This document shows, in pieces, positions 1 to 7,997 of a DNA stretch of 64,000 nt. Both the position numbers and the translations under genes were made by a program. Origin of the DNA: Psychroflexus torquis ATCC 700755 (GTDB lineage Bacteria; Bacteroidota; Bacteroidia; Flavobacteriales; Flavobacteriaceae); NCBI RefSeq assembly GCF_000153485.2, contig NC_018721.1, forward strand, positions 4,030,001-4,094,000. The letters run 5' to 3'. The number at the start of each line of letters is the position of its first letter. Position 1 is the stretch's first letter. Under the pieces are notes generated by a model. The model worked only from the letters and a program-made list of their open reading frames with translations, did no database searches and was not told the DNA's origin.

Positions 1-694
1 TGAATCTAGCTGAAAACAAAATCGTTTGGCTATTTTCTTGCGCAAATACTATTAAAGAGCAAAAATCAGTCAATGAATCGTTGGAAACAATTCTAATATC
101 ATCACAAGAAGTAAGTCCTTCTAAACCATTTATAGTAATTAAATTAATATTATTAAAGATTAATATCAGAGGGATTTTCTCTAAATTTTCTAGCCCATTT
201 AGGGTGGTTAATGATGTATTGTTAGAAAGAAAAAGTTGGGTGCCAATATTAGTTAGACTATTAAAATAATTTAAATTTTTCAAAATACTATTTTTTACAA
301 TACTTACCCCACCAGAAACATTGCTTAAGTTAGTAAGTCCAGATAATGAAGTAAGTTCTCGGTTATATTCAATTTCCAAAAAATCTAATTCCATAATATT
401 TTCTAAACCCTTTAAAGATTTCAAGTTATCATTGTACTTAATAAATATACCACCATTAATTTTTTCTAAATTTTCTAATTTACTTAAGTCTTCTACATCA
501 TATGTATATTTGATAATTAAATTCCCATTAATTATCTTATACTGTTGGATATCTGGGTCTTCTAAATCTTTAAGCGAGCGGATTTCCAAATTTCCTTCCA
601 GTTGGGTTGTTAATTCTGCAAGGTTATCATCTGAAGAACATGAGATTGTTAATACTACCAATATGATAATTCCTAATAATTGTTTTTTGATCAT
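1..694 (-). CDS. LRR-like (receptor L-domain type) lipoprotein, partial
   Basis: The minus strand is open from an ATG at 692-694 to the window edge with no stop, so the C-terminus lies outside. The first residues, MIKKQLLGIIILVVLTISCS, form a lipoprotein signal with the lipidated Cys followed by SSDD, a typical Bacteroidota surface-lipoprotein start. From about residue 60 there are repeats with the pattern LxxLxNLxxI/LxGGxxIxxN, spaced about 20-25 residues, as in bacterial receptor-L-domain/LRR proteins. Such proteins usually bind ligands or adhere at the surface; the ligand here is unknown. Plus-strand open frames in this stretch are shadows. Confidence 0.75.
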   Translation of the reverse strand, partial: MIKKQLLGIIILVVLTISCSSDDNLAELTTQLEGNLEIRSLKDLEDPDIQQYKIINGNLIIKYTYDVEDLSKLENLEKINGGIFIKYNDNLKSLKGLENIMELDFLEIEYNRELTSLSGLTNLSNVSGGVSIVKNSILKNLNYFNSLTNIGTQLFLSNNTSLTTLNGLENLEKIPLILIFNNINLITINGLEGLTSCDDIRIVSNDSLTDFCSLIVFAQENSQTILFSARF

Positions 695-728
695 GATTTT
701 TTTAAGTTAAATTTTAGTACTAGATTTA

Positions 729-1298
729 TTAAATTTCAGTGCTTACATCTGAATAAGTCCCCTTATAACGTCCTGTAATAATTTCGCCATCTGGCCGCGT
801 AAATTCCCAATCTAACTCTATTTCATCTGCGGATATAGCGTTTATATGCACAGCACTAGAAACGGCTATATTTTCTGGGAGTAAGGTATGATATCGTAGA
901 ATTGTAGTCGCTAAATGAATGTGAGAAGCATCATAATCTGTATTTATGCGCATGTTATAATTAAGTACGGGTGATATAGTGCGAGTCATTACTTCGGTTG
1001 CTTCATAAAAAAAACTAAATTTATTTATGTCCAGCCATTTTGGATTTATAACAAATGGATCATCTGCATCGAATAACGGATCTGCATTGAATAAACGTAT
1101 ATAGACACTTGGTGCCCTATTCCAAACATCAAACTCTTTTTTCCTAATTATTGCGGTATTTAAAGGATAAAAAACACCTTTATAATGAATGCCATTTCCA
1201 TTGTCAATAGTCGGTTCTGGGTCTATATCAGAATCAGAAGAGCAGGATTGGCAGGCGATGGCTATTAAAATAACCAAGAATAATTTTGCTGTTTTCAT
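729..1298 (-). CDS. Lipoprotein of unknown function
   Basis: A protein of 189 residues with a lipoprotein signal (MKTAKLFLVILIAIACQSC); Cys16 or Cys19 is lipidated and is followed by SSDSDIDPEP. The rest is soluble, probably beta-rich, with no motif I recognise. It lies 34 bp downstream of the LRR lipoprotein on the same strand, so the two may be cotranscribed. A surface or periplasmic location follows from the signal; no function is proposed. Confidence 0.7.
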   Translation of the reverse strand: MKTAKLFLVILIAIACQSCSSDSDIDPEPTIDNGNGIHYKGVFYPLNTAIIRKKEFDVWNRAPSVYIRLFNADPLFDADDPFVINPKWLDINKFSFFYEATEVMTRTISPVLNYNMRINTDYDASHIHLATTILRYHTLLPENIAVSSAVHINAISADEIELDWEFTRPDGEIITGRYKGTYSDVSTEI

Positions 1299-1414
1299 TT
1301 TAAATTTTACTTATTCTATAAGTTGATACTATGACGAATTAATTTTCTTTTTGTTACAAAAAGAGAGTGTTTTTTTAATTTGATTACTTGTTGGAGTTAA
1401 ACTTAATATAGTTT

Positions 1415-2491
1415 TTAATCTGTTATTTTTCGGATCACCCATTCTAAGGGGCCAGATTCGTAATATTTTCTCCAAATAATAGCAAATAGGATACACAACA
1501 AACTAAATTGGATGGCATATATTACCGAAAATTCAATTGAATAATTTCCCATTTTTGAAGGGTTTATTAATTCAATAATTCCCATTCCAATAATGACGTG
1601 TGCGACATAAAAGGTCAATGCCAATTGCCCTGTTTTATTTAAAGCATCAATGATAAAACTGTTTTCAAATTTCTTGGCAATGAGTATGCAAGCTGAAATG
1701 AGTGCAAAAGCAACGGCAATACCATTAAACATATAAATGGGTAGCGGTGGCATTGGGTCTGTTCCAAAAATTTCAGTGAGTTCCATAGCAGCTTCTTGGT
1801 TTCCTTCTGATAAAATTGAGATGGACAGATAGGATACCACTTGAATAGAAATAAAAATGAGGGTACTCATCCAAAATGTTTTTTTTACGAATTTGTCGTT
1901 GTGTAAATCCTGCTTTCCAAACCAATAACCAAAAATCATAAAGGCAGTCCAAGGCATTACGGGATGAAAACCATTTAAAAATAGATTTCTCATAAAGCCT
2001 TTAAACGTCCAAAAATCTTGATAATCTAAAGTGGCAAAAATCCAACCTGTCTCGTAATTCAAAACTGTTATTAAAATAGGATACACGAGAATGATGCAAA
2101 TACCTGAAATTAGGATTGTTCTTTCTTTACAAGTTAAGAGCACCAGTGTGATGGCCATATAAATCCCATAAAAATGCAGAATATCGGCTGGCCAGATTGT
2201 GATGTATGAAATACCAATAAAGAATAGGAATATAGCTCTTTTTGCTATTCTTCTCCGAGCAACTTTTAGTTTAGCCTGATCATTATTTTTAATGGCAGAG
2301 TTTGTCATTAAAGCAAGACCAACTCCCGCTAAAACAACGAATGTGGCTGCGGCTTTGCCATCAAAAATACCAGCGAACGCCCTGACCCAAGGTAGTCCAT
2401 TTTCGCCGAAGACAACTTTGAAATTGACAATAATCATTCCGATAACTGCCAATGCTCTTGCCACATCTATTCCTATTATTCTTTGTTTCAT
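1415..2491 (-). CDS. DUF418/HGSNAT-type multi-pass membrane protein
   Basis: A 358-residue inner-membrane protein with about nine or ten hydrophobic segments. It opens with RIIGIDVARALAVIGMIIVN, the family's conserved D-x-x-R-A/G first helix. It continues with an RRI-x-KR-A cytoplasmic turn and a W-PADILHFYGIY segment, and ends with TGQLALTFYVAH, typical of DUF418 (YeiB-like) proteins related to heparan-alpha-glucosaminide acetyltransferases. These are thought to move acyl groups across the membrane, but substrates are mostly unknown. It appears monocistronic, with about 115 bp to the downstream lipoprotein gene. The ATG start is supported by the position of the first helix. Confidence 0.75.
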   Translation of the reverse strand: MKQRIIGIDVARALAVIGMIIVNFKVVFGENGLPWVRAFAGIFDGKAAATFVVLAGVGLALMTNSAIKNNDQAKLKVARRRIAKRAIFLFFIGISYITIWPADILHFYGIYMAITLVLLTCKERTILISGICIILVYPILITVLNYETGWIFATLDYQDFWTFKGFMRNLFLNGFHPVMPWTAFMIFGYWFGKQDLHNDKFVKKTFWMSTLIFISIQVVSYLSISILSEGNQEAAMELTEIFGTDPMPPLPIYMFNGIAVAFALISACILIAKKFENSFIIDALNKTGQLALTFYVAHVIIGMGIIELINPSKMGNYSIEFSVIYAIQFSLLCILFAIIWRKYYESGPLEWVIRKITD

Positions 2492-2664
2492 AATGTATTT
2501 ATTAAATCTCTATACTGTTTGCGTATTGTTTTAAACTATCAGTTATTAGAAGATCATTATTTGAGATTCTTCAAACAAGGATATTCATCGGGTAAGACTC
2601 ATTTTATAACTGTTTTAATTCGAGCTGCGTAGTCGTGGTTTAGGCGTTCCAAGATAAAATGCAA

Positions 2665-3738
2665 TTAAAAATTAACTCCTATTTCCAATGCAAACCCAAA
2701 GTTTCTATTGATCACTTTAGACGTCTGCCATTGTTGAAAGAGACCAGCTCCAATCACGATTCCATACTCTTTCCAAGGAATTATTTTTACGCCTTGGTTA
2801 GCCCGAAGACCTATTAAAAAATTAGTTGATTTTCTGTCTTCTAGATCTCTTAACACTTCCAATCCAACAGGGACACTTAAACCAAGATCGAAATAAACAC
2901 CAGGGGTTATTTTGACATAACCATTGAATCCGAACCCTAAGGTATACGAATCAGCAAAGCTATACCCACGCTCTCGTACTATATCTGATTTAGCCCTAGA
3001 TTGCCCGTAGCCTATTACAAAAGGAATAATAAGGTCTTTTTCATGATCTGAAAATCCAGTATATGAAACATTCCAGCCCTCATTATATTTATCTGTCATT
3101 CTTTTATAGGTTAGCATATTAAACCACTTCCCCAAAGGAACATAGGTTTCAAAAGTGGATGTGTCCTTAGGGGAAATCGCATTATCTAGCATTCCATCTT
3201 CTGTAAAACTATCAGTTGTATTTTCTTTTTGTGCATTGATGTAGCTCCGTAAGCAATATTCCAATGCTGCTCGGATTCTTTGTTCGTGGGTTTCGTAGAT
3301 TTCCGTTAAACTCGACACTGGAAAACCCTGTTCTTCATAATGAGCGATTTTATAAAGTTCTTCTCCGTTTTCTGCATAGAAATAGAGTTCAACATACACT
3401 CGAGCTGTTCTCTTTTCTATACTTGTTTGTGCTTCTTCAATTTTCAAATGATCAACCTTTAAAGTAATCGGAACTCTGTTACCTGTTTTAGGAAGAACGA
3501 CATCCATAAAGTTCTGGATTGTTGTTGCAGTACCATTCTCAAAACTCAATTTCACTTTCTTATTAGAACTGTCTTCTACAACTCCAAGGTCTTGCTCCAG
3601 ACGATTATCGATAACTTTATCTATATAAAAATTCTGATTCGAAATCTCGAAGGGAACTATTTTTAAATCTATAGTGGTCTGTGAAAAACAAACGGCACAA
3701 CTAAAAAATACTACTAAACTATTTATTATTTTTTTCAT
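2665..3738 (-). CDS. Exported hypothetical protein
   Basis: A 357-residue protein with a cleavable signal peptide (about residues 1-19, ending CFSQ). The N-terminal half looks soluble. The C-terminal half (from about residue 215) alternates Gly and aromatic residues and ends in phenylalanine (LEIGVNF), as in small outer-membrane beta-barrels. A surface or outer-membrane location is inferred; I recognise no named family. It lies 15 bp downstream of the lipocalin-like gene on the same strand, so the two are probably one transcript. Confidence 0.65.
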   Translation of the reverse strand: MKKIINSLVVFFSCAVCFSQTTIDLKIVPFEISNQNFYIDKVIDNRLEQDLGVVEDSSNKKVKLSFENGTATTIQNFMDVVLPKTGNRVPITLKVDHLKIEEAQTSIEKRTARVYVELYFYAENGEELYKIAHYEEQGFPVSSLTEIYETHEQRIRAALEYCLRSYINAQKENTTDSFTEDGMLDNAISPKDTSTFETYVPLGKWFNMLTYKRMTDKYNEGWNVSYTGFSDHEKDLIIPFVIGYGQSRAKSDIVRERGYSFADSYTLGFGFNGYVKITPGVYFDLGLSVPVGLEVLRDLEDRKSTNFLIGLRANQGVKIIPWKEYGIVIGAGLFQQWQTSKVINRNFGFALEIGVNF

Positions 3739-3753
3739 TATTTATTATTTTTA

Positions 3754-4149
3754 TTAAATAGAACTGTTATAATGGACTTCGACATCACTAATTTCATTGA
3801 TATCATATTTTAGTATTAAGGAATTCTTTGATATTGAGATGATGTAAGCTTTTACTTTATCCCCTTTTTCATCAACCATTAACACATAAGCACCGCTTGT
3901 ATTTAGAATAAAAGTTCCTTCTTCTACATTGCCTTCTGATGTTGACGTATAAGTCATGTCTTCATTAAAAAGAATATAATCCCCTTTTTCCCTTTTGTTG
4001 GGTGGGAACTCCATGCTTTCGATTTTATAGGTATCTAGAAACCAGGTATTGTATAGCATATTTGTTTCGCTTTGTTGAACATGTGTTTTGCCCGTTATGG
4101 ACGGTATTAAAAAGTTAGTAATGATGACGACCCAGATGTAAATTTTCAT
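3754..4149 (-). CDS. Lipocalin-like exported protein
   Basis: 131 residues with an N-terminal hydrophobic signal (about 1-20). It continues with WFLDTYKIESMEF, a YILFNEDMTYTS strand, an EGTFILNTSGAYVLMVD segment and a C-terminal hydrophobic strand. This resembles the lipocalin-like fold (Lipocalin_4/5 type) common in Flavobacteriia, where the W at the first strand is conserved. The role is usually unknown. It is directly upstream (15 bp) of the exported protein at 2665-3738. The family call rests on pattern only. Confidence 0.6.
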   Translation of the reverse strand: MKIYIWVVIITNFLIPSITGKTHVQQSETNMLYNTWFLDTYKIESMEFPPNKREKGDYILFNEDMTYTSTSEGNVEEGTFILNTSGAYVLMVDEKGDKVKAYIISISKNSLILKYDINEISDVEVHYNSSI

Positions 4150-4232
4150 TCGAATTATTTTGTTTATGATTTATGGGGCAAATATATTTAGGTACTGCCG
4201 TAGAAATGATTCGCCCTATAATACCGAACAAA

Positions 4233-4267
4233 AAAAAGTGTCTCCATTTATCGGGAAGACACTTTAA
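4233..4267 (-). terminator. Rho-independent-type hairpin after the AraC gene
   Basis: An inverted repeat aaagtgtct / agacacttt with a loop of about 12 bases and A/T-rich flanks. It lies 41 bp beyond the stop of the minus-strand AraC gene and would end its transcript before the lipocalin gene. Confidence 0.6.
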
Positions 4268-4307
4268 ATTAGTTTAAAACATTTATAATCAGTAAGTTAA
4301 ATCAATA

Positions 4308-5420
4308 TTAAGACTTATGAAGTTTTTTAAATTCGGTAGGAGTCATTTGTGTATGTTTTTTAAAAGCTGTGTAAAAAGCAGCTTTGCTATTAAAACCTAC
4401 ATCTAAGGAAATCGCAAATATTGTATCTGGTTTAGGCTCTATGAGTTTCTTTTTTGCCTCTGCAATTCTGAAGCTGCTAATAAAATCTGGAAAACTCATT
4501 TTAGCGCTCTGATTGATGGCCTGTGATATATGATGAATAGAGTGATTTAATTTTTCAGCGATGGTATTCAACTTTAAATCAAAATCTAAATAAAGCAGTT
4601 CCTTATTAACGACCTCTTTAATTTGCTCATAAAGCTCTGAAGAATCTGTTAATGAAGATTTTGCATATTTCTCAATAGTAGACGTGGGTAGATCTTCAAA
4701 ATTTCCAGAATAAGCAAATATTGGAAAATGCATAATAGAAAAGGCGAATATAAAGAAGAATATAGAATAGATAAGTGTTTCAAATTTTAGGTAAAAGTTG
4801 AAATTACCAATATCTAAACTGCCCAGAATGGTGGTCACAAAAACTACAATTTGCATGAGTATCACTGCGACAACAATAGTCTTAATCCACTTGTAAAGGT
4901 TTTTTTGACTTTCATTTAATTCAATTTGTAATGGAGCCTTTTTTAAATTCTTATAAGCAAGAAACATAAGTGCAATATTGATAGAACTTACCAAAACATA
5001 TTCAACTAAAACCAATATGCCGTAGTTGGAAGTCTCCAATGCTGCTACAAAATCTTGTAAGTTTTGATCATGATCAAATGGAAGAAACACTAAAATTCTA
5101 AGTAAAGTATAGGCCCCCACTATAGGAATCCATTTTTTTGTATTTATTTCGGATTTGGTATAAATAGAGATGAAATAGTAAAATAATAAGCCTGTGAAAT
5201 GATAGAAAAAGTAGGTTATTCCAGAAAAGGTTGCAGGTATCAGGTTAGAGATCGAAAGATGGTAGTCTAATGCCGTAACAACATAAATAAAAAGTAAGGA
5301 AGATAACACATATCGTATTTTTTTGTTGTTTCCTAATCCAAATTTATTGAATAGAATAAATATAATTAAGACCAGTCCGGAAATTATACTTAAAACTGGA
5401 AAAACACTTAAAACATTCAT
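4308..5420 (-). CDS. Membrane-anchored AraC-family transcriptional regulator
   Basis: A 370-residue protein. Residues 1-230 form about seven transmembrane helices. The C-terminal roughly 100 residues are an AraC double helix-turn-helix: LNTIAEKLNHSIHHISQAIN is the first HTH, and the conserved DVGFNSKAAFYTAFKKHT followed by MTPTEFKK is the second. Such membrane AraC proteins are frequent in Flavobacteriia and probably sense an extracellular signal, but the inducer is unknown. The gene has its own promoter and a palindrome upstream (5439-5485), suggesting autoregulation. It neighbours a TetR gene, separated by 113 bp. Confidence 0.85.
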   Translation of the reverse strand: MNVLSVFPVLSIISGLVLIIFILFNKFGLGNNKKIRYVLSSLLFIYVVTALDYHLSISNLIPATFSGITYFFYHFTGLLFYYFISIYTKSEINTKKWIPIVGAYTLLRILVFLPFDHDQNLQDFVAALETSNYGILVLVEYVLVSSINIALMFLAYKNLKKAPLQIELNESQKNLYKWIKTIVVAVILMQIVVFVTTILGSLDIGNFNFYLKFETLIYSIFFFIFAFSIMHFPIFAYSGNFEDLPTSTIEKYAKSSLTDSSELYEQIKEVVNKELLYLDFDLKLNTIAEKLNHSIHHISQAINQSAKMSFPDFISSFRIAEAKKKLIEPKPDTIFAISLDVGFNSKAAFYTAFKKHTQMTPTEFKKLHKS

Positions 5421-5438
5421 GTTGATAAATTAAAGTGG

Positions 5439-5485
5439 CAAAGATAGTCTCAATAGACCTATAAATACAATACGAAAATTGTATT
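5439..5485 (-). promoter_or_regulatory. Promoter and palindromic operator of the AraC gene
   Basis: On the minus strand a -7 box TATCTTTG (5439-5446) lies 18 bp before the ATG. Upstream sits a perfect palindrome aatacaat-N6-attgtatt (5464-5485), a likely site for this AraC or another dimeric regulator. A TTG lies about 21 bp upstream of the -7 box, slightly off the usual 19. Confidence 0.5.
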
Positions 5486-5533
5486 AGGTTATAACTAATA
5501 AATTATCGTTAAATAATACTGCCTTAAACGTCC

Positions 5534-6124
5534 TTATTTTAGATTATTTAAATAAGTCTTAAGCTCTTTTAAATAATGATAATAACACGCGTTATCATTC
5601 GATACTTTACTTAAACTTCTAATGCCCCAATAACTTGATAATATAAAATAGGCAACTTGTTTTGGTTCTACATCACTACTTATAGTTCCGTTTTTTATTT
5701 CCTTTTTTAACGTATTTTCAATCGTTATTTGCCAGTCTAAAGTTACTTCATTGAGCGCTGATGTAAATTCGGAATTCCACGGTGTCATTTCTTGAGTTAA
5801 ATTTCCCAGTGGACAACCATATTCAAATTTTAAGATTGGATTTTCTAATAAAAGAGATCTCATTATTAAATAAATTTCCTCGATGGGTTTTAAAGCCTTT
5901 TGTAATTTTAGATTAAAAGTGTTTTGGATTGTTGGTTTAATGATTTCCTTGATGACCGCAATGCCCATTTCGTTCTTGGTTTTAAAATGATAATAGAACG
6001 CCCCTTTTGTCACTTTTACAGTCGCTATAATCTGGTCAATACTCGTGTTTTGGTAACCCTTTTTATAAATTAGGTCAAATGCATTTTCAAGAATCATATG
6101 TCGAGTATTAGATGCTTTTGTCAT
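5534..6124 (-). CDS. TetR/AcrR-family transcriptional regulator
   Basis: A 196-residue protein. The N-terminal 50 residues are a TetR HTH: ILENAFDLIYKKGYQNTSID followed by VTKGAFYYHFKTKNEMG. The C-terminal ligand domain has the segment FEYGCPLGNLTQEM, as in TetR_C proteins of the YxaF/LmrA group. It is usually a repressor released by a small molecule. The HD hydrolase gene lies upstream on the same strand, and a 10-bp-arm palindrome of TetR type covers that gene's promoter (7210-7233), so this protein may repress it. Confidence 0.85.
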   Translation of the reverse strand: MTKASNTRHMILENAFDLIYKKGYQNTSIDQIIATVKVTKGAFYYHFKTKNEMGIAVIKEIIKPTIQNTFNLKLQKALKPIEEIYLIMRSLLLENPILKFEYGCPLGNLTQEMTPWNSEFTSALNEVTLDWQITIENTLKKEIKNGTISSDVEPKQVAYFILSSYWGIRSLSKVSNDNACYYHYLKELKTYLNNLK

Positions 6125-6229
6125 AGAAGATAATAAATTAGTTTAGTTAAAAAATAAGAAATTAAATGCACTTTAAAAAGTAAGATAGTTGCCTTAGATC
6201 AATAAAAGAATTCCATTTTAAATGAGTTT

Positions 6230-6432
6230 ACACCAAATTAAATCCATAATATCACAATAAATCGTTTTACCGAAACGAATTCGGCACACGCCTTTTTTGT
6301 CTGCTTTTTATCAAAAATAATTACCGTGACTAGGGCTATGCTAATTTTTTAAATTCGACCAATCAAAAAACTTGTGCTGAGCTACGTCGTAGTATAATTC
6401 AATTTATTTAAACGACATTACAAATTTAATAT
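6230..6432 (-). mobile_element. MITE-like element, copy 1
   Basis: An intergenic sequence of about 203 bp related to 7689-7850, 43594-43779 and 51204-51411. Its ends are imperfect inverted repeats (acaccaaatta / aaatttaatat). Shared internal blocks include aaacgatttattg, tacgacgtagct and gctatgctaat. It has no open frame, and the right end overlaps the stop codon of the HD gene. It fits a non-autonomous, transposase-mobilised element; no autonomous partner is seen in the window. Confidence 0.6.
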
Positions 6433-7178
6433 TAGAAATCGGTATCCAATGTATTCTTATTCGCAAGCTTTTTAAATCCCATTTTAAAAAGTATATCCGC
6501 TCTAGTATTTTCTTTGTGATTTAATGTTTCCATAGATTGTATGATGTCTTGCTTAAAATTAATCCTCGAATATTCGTTTTGCGTCTTATTTATAAACGCA
6601 TTAGGAAGTTGAAAAGAATGAGATCCAATTACATCTATAGCAGCTCCTTTTGATAATAAATAAGATTCATTACCAAACTTTTTCTTATCTACATCAGGAT
6701 ATAAATGCATATCGATTGCCCTTTTAATAAGGTTAGCTTTATTCATATTAATCCCTTTATTAAGAACAAAATCTTTAGCGTAATCCCCTCCATAATTTGC
6801 GAAACATTGACTACTACACACAGAATTATGTTTATCTGTTAAACCAGAATCATGCAATATAGATGAAATAAAGATAAGTTCATTATCTGTTTTTATTCCT
6901 TCTGAAATAGCTATTCCGGCACTCCAAAAGAAAGTCCGATAACAATGTTTTAAAAGTATAGGGGTGTAAATATCATTTGCCTCTTCGATGGCTAAAAGTG
7001 CTAATTTTGAATCAGGGATTTTTACATCCTTAAAATTGAATTTCGCATAAGAATTCAAACCTACCTGACCTAAAATTTTCTTTAGATTTTCATTTAGATT
7101 AGATTTTATGAGTGAAATCTTAAATTTTGAAATTTCACTTTTATTCATGATTCCTAAATCTGTGATTGTATTTGACAT
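6432..7178 (-). CDS. HD-domain hydrolase (cyanamide hydratase-like)
   Basis: A 248-residue protein using the ATG at 7178; the in-frame TTG at 7202 lies within the likely promoter box. An HD domain is seen: a first His in HCYRTFFWS, then LIFISSILHDSGL with the metal-binding His-Asp pair, and a later DMHLYPD segment. HCYRxFFxxG with ILHDxGL resembles cyanamide hydratase-type HD proteins, which hydrolyse small nitriles or related metabolites; the substrate here is unknown. A TetR-type palindrome overlaps the promoter. The 3' end overlaps a MITE-like element, whose end bases supply the stop. Confidence 0.75.
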   Translation of the reverse strand: MSNTITDLGIMNKSEISKFKISLIKSNLNENLKKILGQVGLNSYAKFNFKDVKIPDSKLALLAIEEANDIYTPILLKHCYRTFFWSAGIAISEGIKTDNELIFISSILHDSGLTDKHNSVCSSQCFANYGGDYAKDFVLNKGINMNKANLIKRAIDMHLYPDVDKKKFGNESYLLSKGAAIDVIGSHSFQLPNAFINKTQNEYSRINFKQDIIQSMETLNHKENTRADILFKMGFKKLANKNTLDTDF

Positions 7179-7199
7179 GCTGTTTAGATATTTATAGTG

Positions 7200-7233
7200 C
7201 AAATATATAAAAACATACTAACAAGTATGTTTT
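7200..7233 (-). promoter_or_regulatory. Promoter and TetR-type operator of the HD gene
   Basis: A perfect palindrome aaaacatact-aaca-agtatgtttt (7210-7233) abuts a minus-strand -7 box TATATTTG (7200-7207) and lies 32 bp before the ATG at 7178. A 10-bp arm with ACATAC/GTATGT is typical of TetR-family operators, and the nearest such regulator is the gene at 5534-6124. Confidence 0.6.
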
Positions 7234-7379
7234 GTGATGCAACTTGTTTTGTATCATAAAAAAAGGACATTAAAGAGTCTATTTCTCCAGTAATAAATTT
7301 TATAACTAACTGAAAACGCAACTGATATTTTGATGATACTATTTAAACAAATTATGAGTTGGCAAACTGACCCCTATTA

Positions 7380-7655
7380 TTTTGGCTAAAACAAGCCTTC
7401 GACCAGTGCCTAAGTTTTTAGGCTATCCAAATGCAATTATCCTGTGAAGGATTGTATTTCTATATTTTGCACAATCCCCTTATAGTTATCAAATAAACTG
7501 ATCTCATAAAATACCAGAGGATAGTAGTTGTCCTATACTGTTATGCGTGACGTGTGTCGTGTATTTTCACTTTGGGATTGCTCTGCTTTAGTGCACACAT
7601 TTTTTTTTTTGAGTTCATGAAGTGTGTTCTTCAATTTTGTAAAAGCAATAGTTAC
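7380..7655 (+). repeat. Dispersed intergenic repeat A, copy 1
   Basis: Non-coding sequence shared with about 11215-11530, 20020-20345, 25925-26180 and 36830-36960. The best-kept blocks are caaataaactgatctcata, then gtagttg-cctatactgttatgcgtg, and a run of T near the 3' end. No ORF or clean terminal repeat is visible. The rest of the 0.8-kb gap before the M13 gene holds a MITE-like element and nothing else I recognise. Confidence 0.55.
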
Positions 7656-7688
7656 TATTATCAATTCATTATAAAAAAATTTATTCTA

Positions 7689-7850
7689 ATACCAAATTAT
7701 ATTTATAATGCCGTATGAATAAATTGAATTATTTTTTGATTGATTGAAATCAAAAATAACTAGCATAGCCTTAGCTACGGTAATTATTTTTGATGAAAAG
7801 CAGGCGAAAAAGAAACGATTTATTGCTTCATTATAGGTCTAATTTGGTAT
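7689..7850 (+). mobile_element. MITE-like element, copy 2, with perfect 11-bp terminal repeats
   Basis: A 162-bp sequence bounded by ataccaaatta and its exact reverse complement taatttggtat. It matches copy 1 in inverted orientation, but lacks the central tacgacgtagct block and the block before aaacgatttattg, so it is an internally deleted derivative. It is non-coding and sits about 147 bp upstream of the M13 peptidase gene. Confidence 0.65.
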
Positions 7851-7997
7851 AAAAGGTTCTTTTACGATTTTAATGGAGTGCTCTATTTATGAAATAAAAT
7901 GAGGAGTGAAGTGCAAACTGTGTCAAATGAATTTAAATAGGTATCTTCCTGACGAATATTACATTTTTATATACTTGTTAAATATCTGTTTTAAATT

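Noticed and set aside
81..710. Plus-strand open frames 81-269 and 321-710
   Set aside because: They lie opposite a longer continuous minus-strand frame with a lipoprotein signal and leucine-rich repeats; they are shadows.
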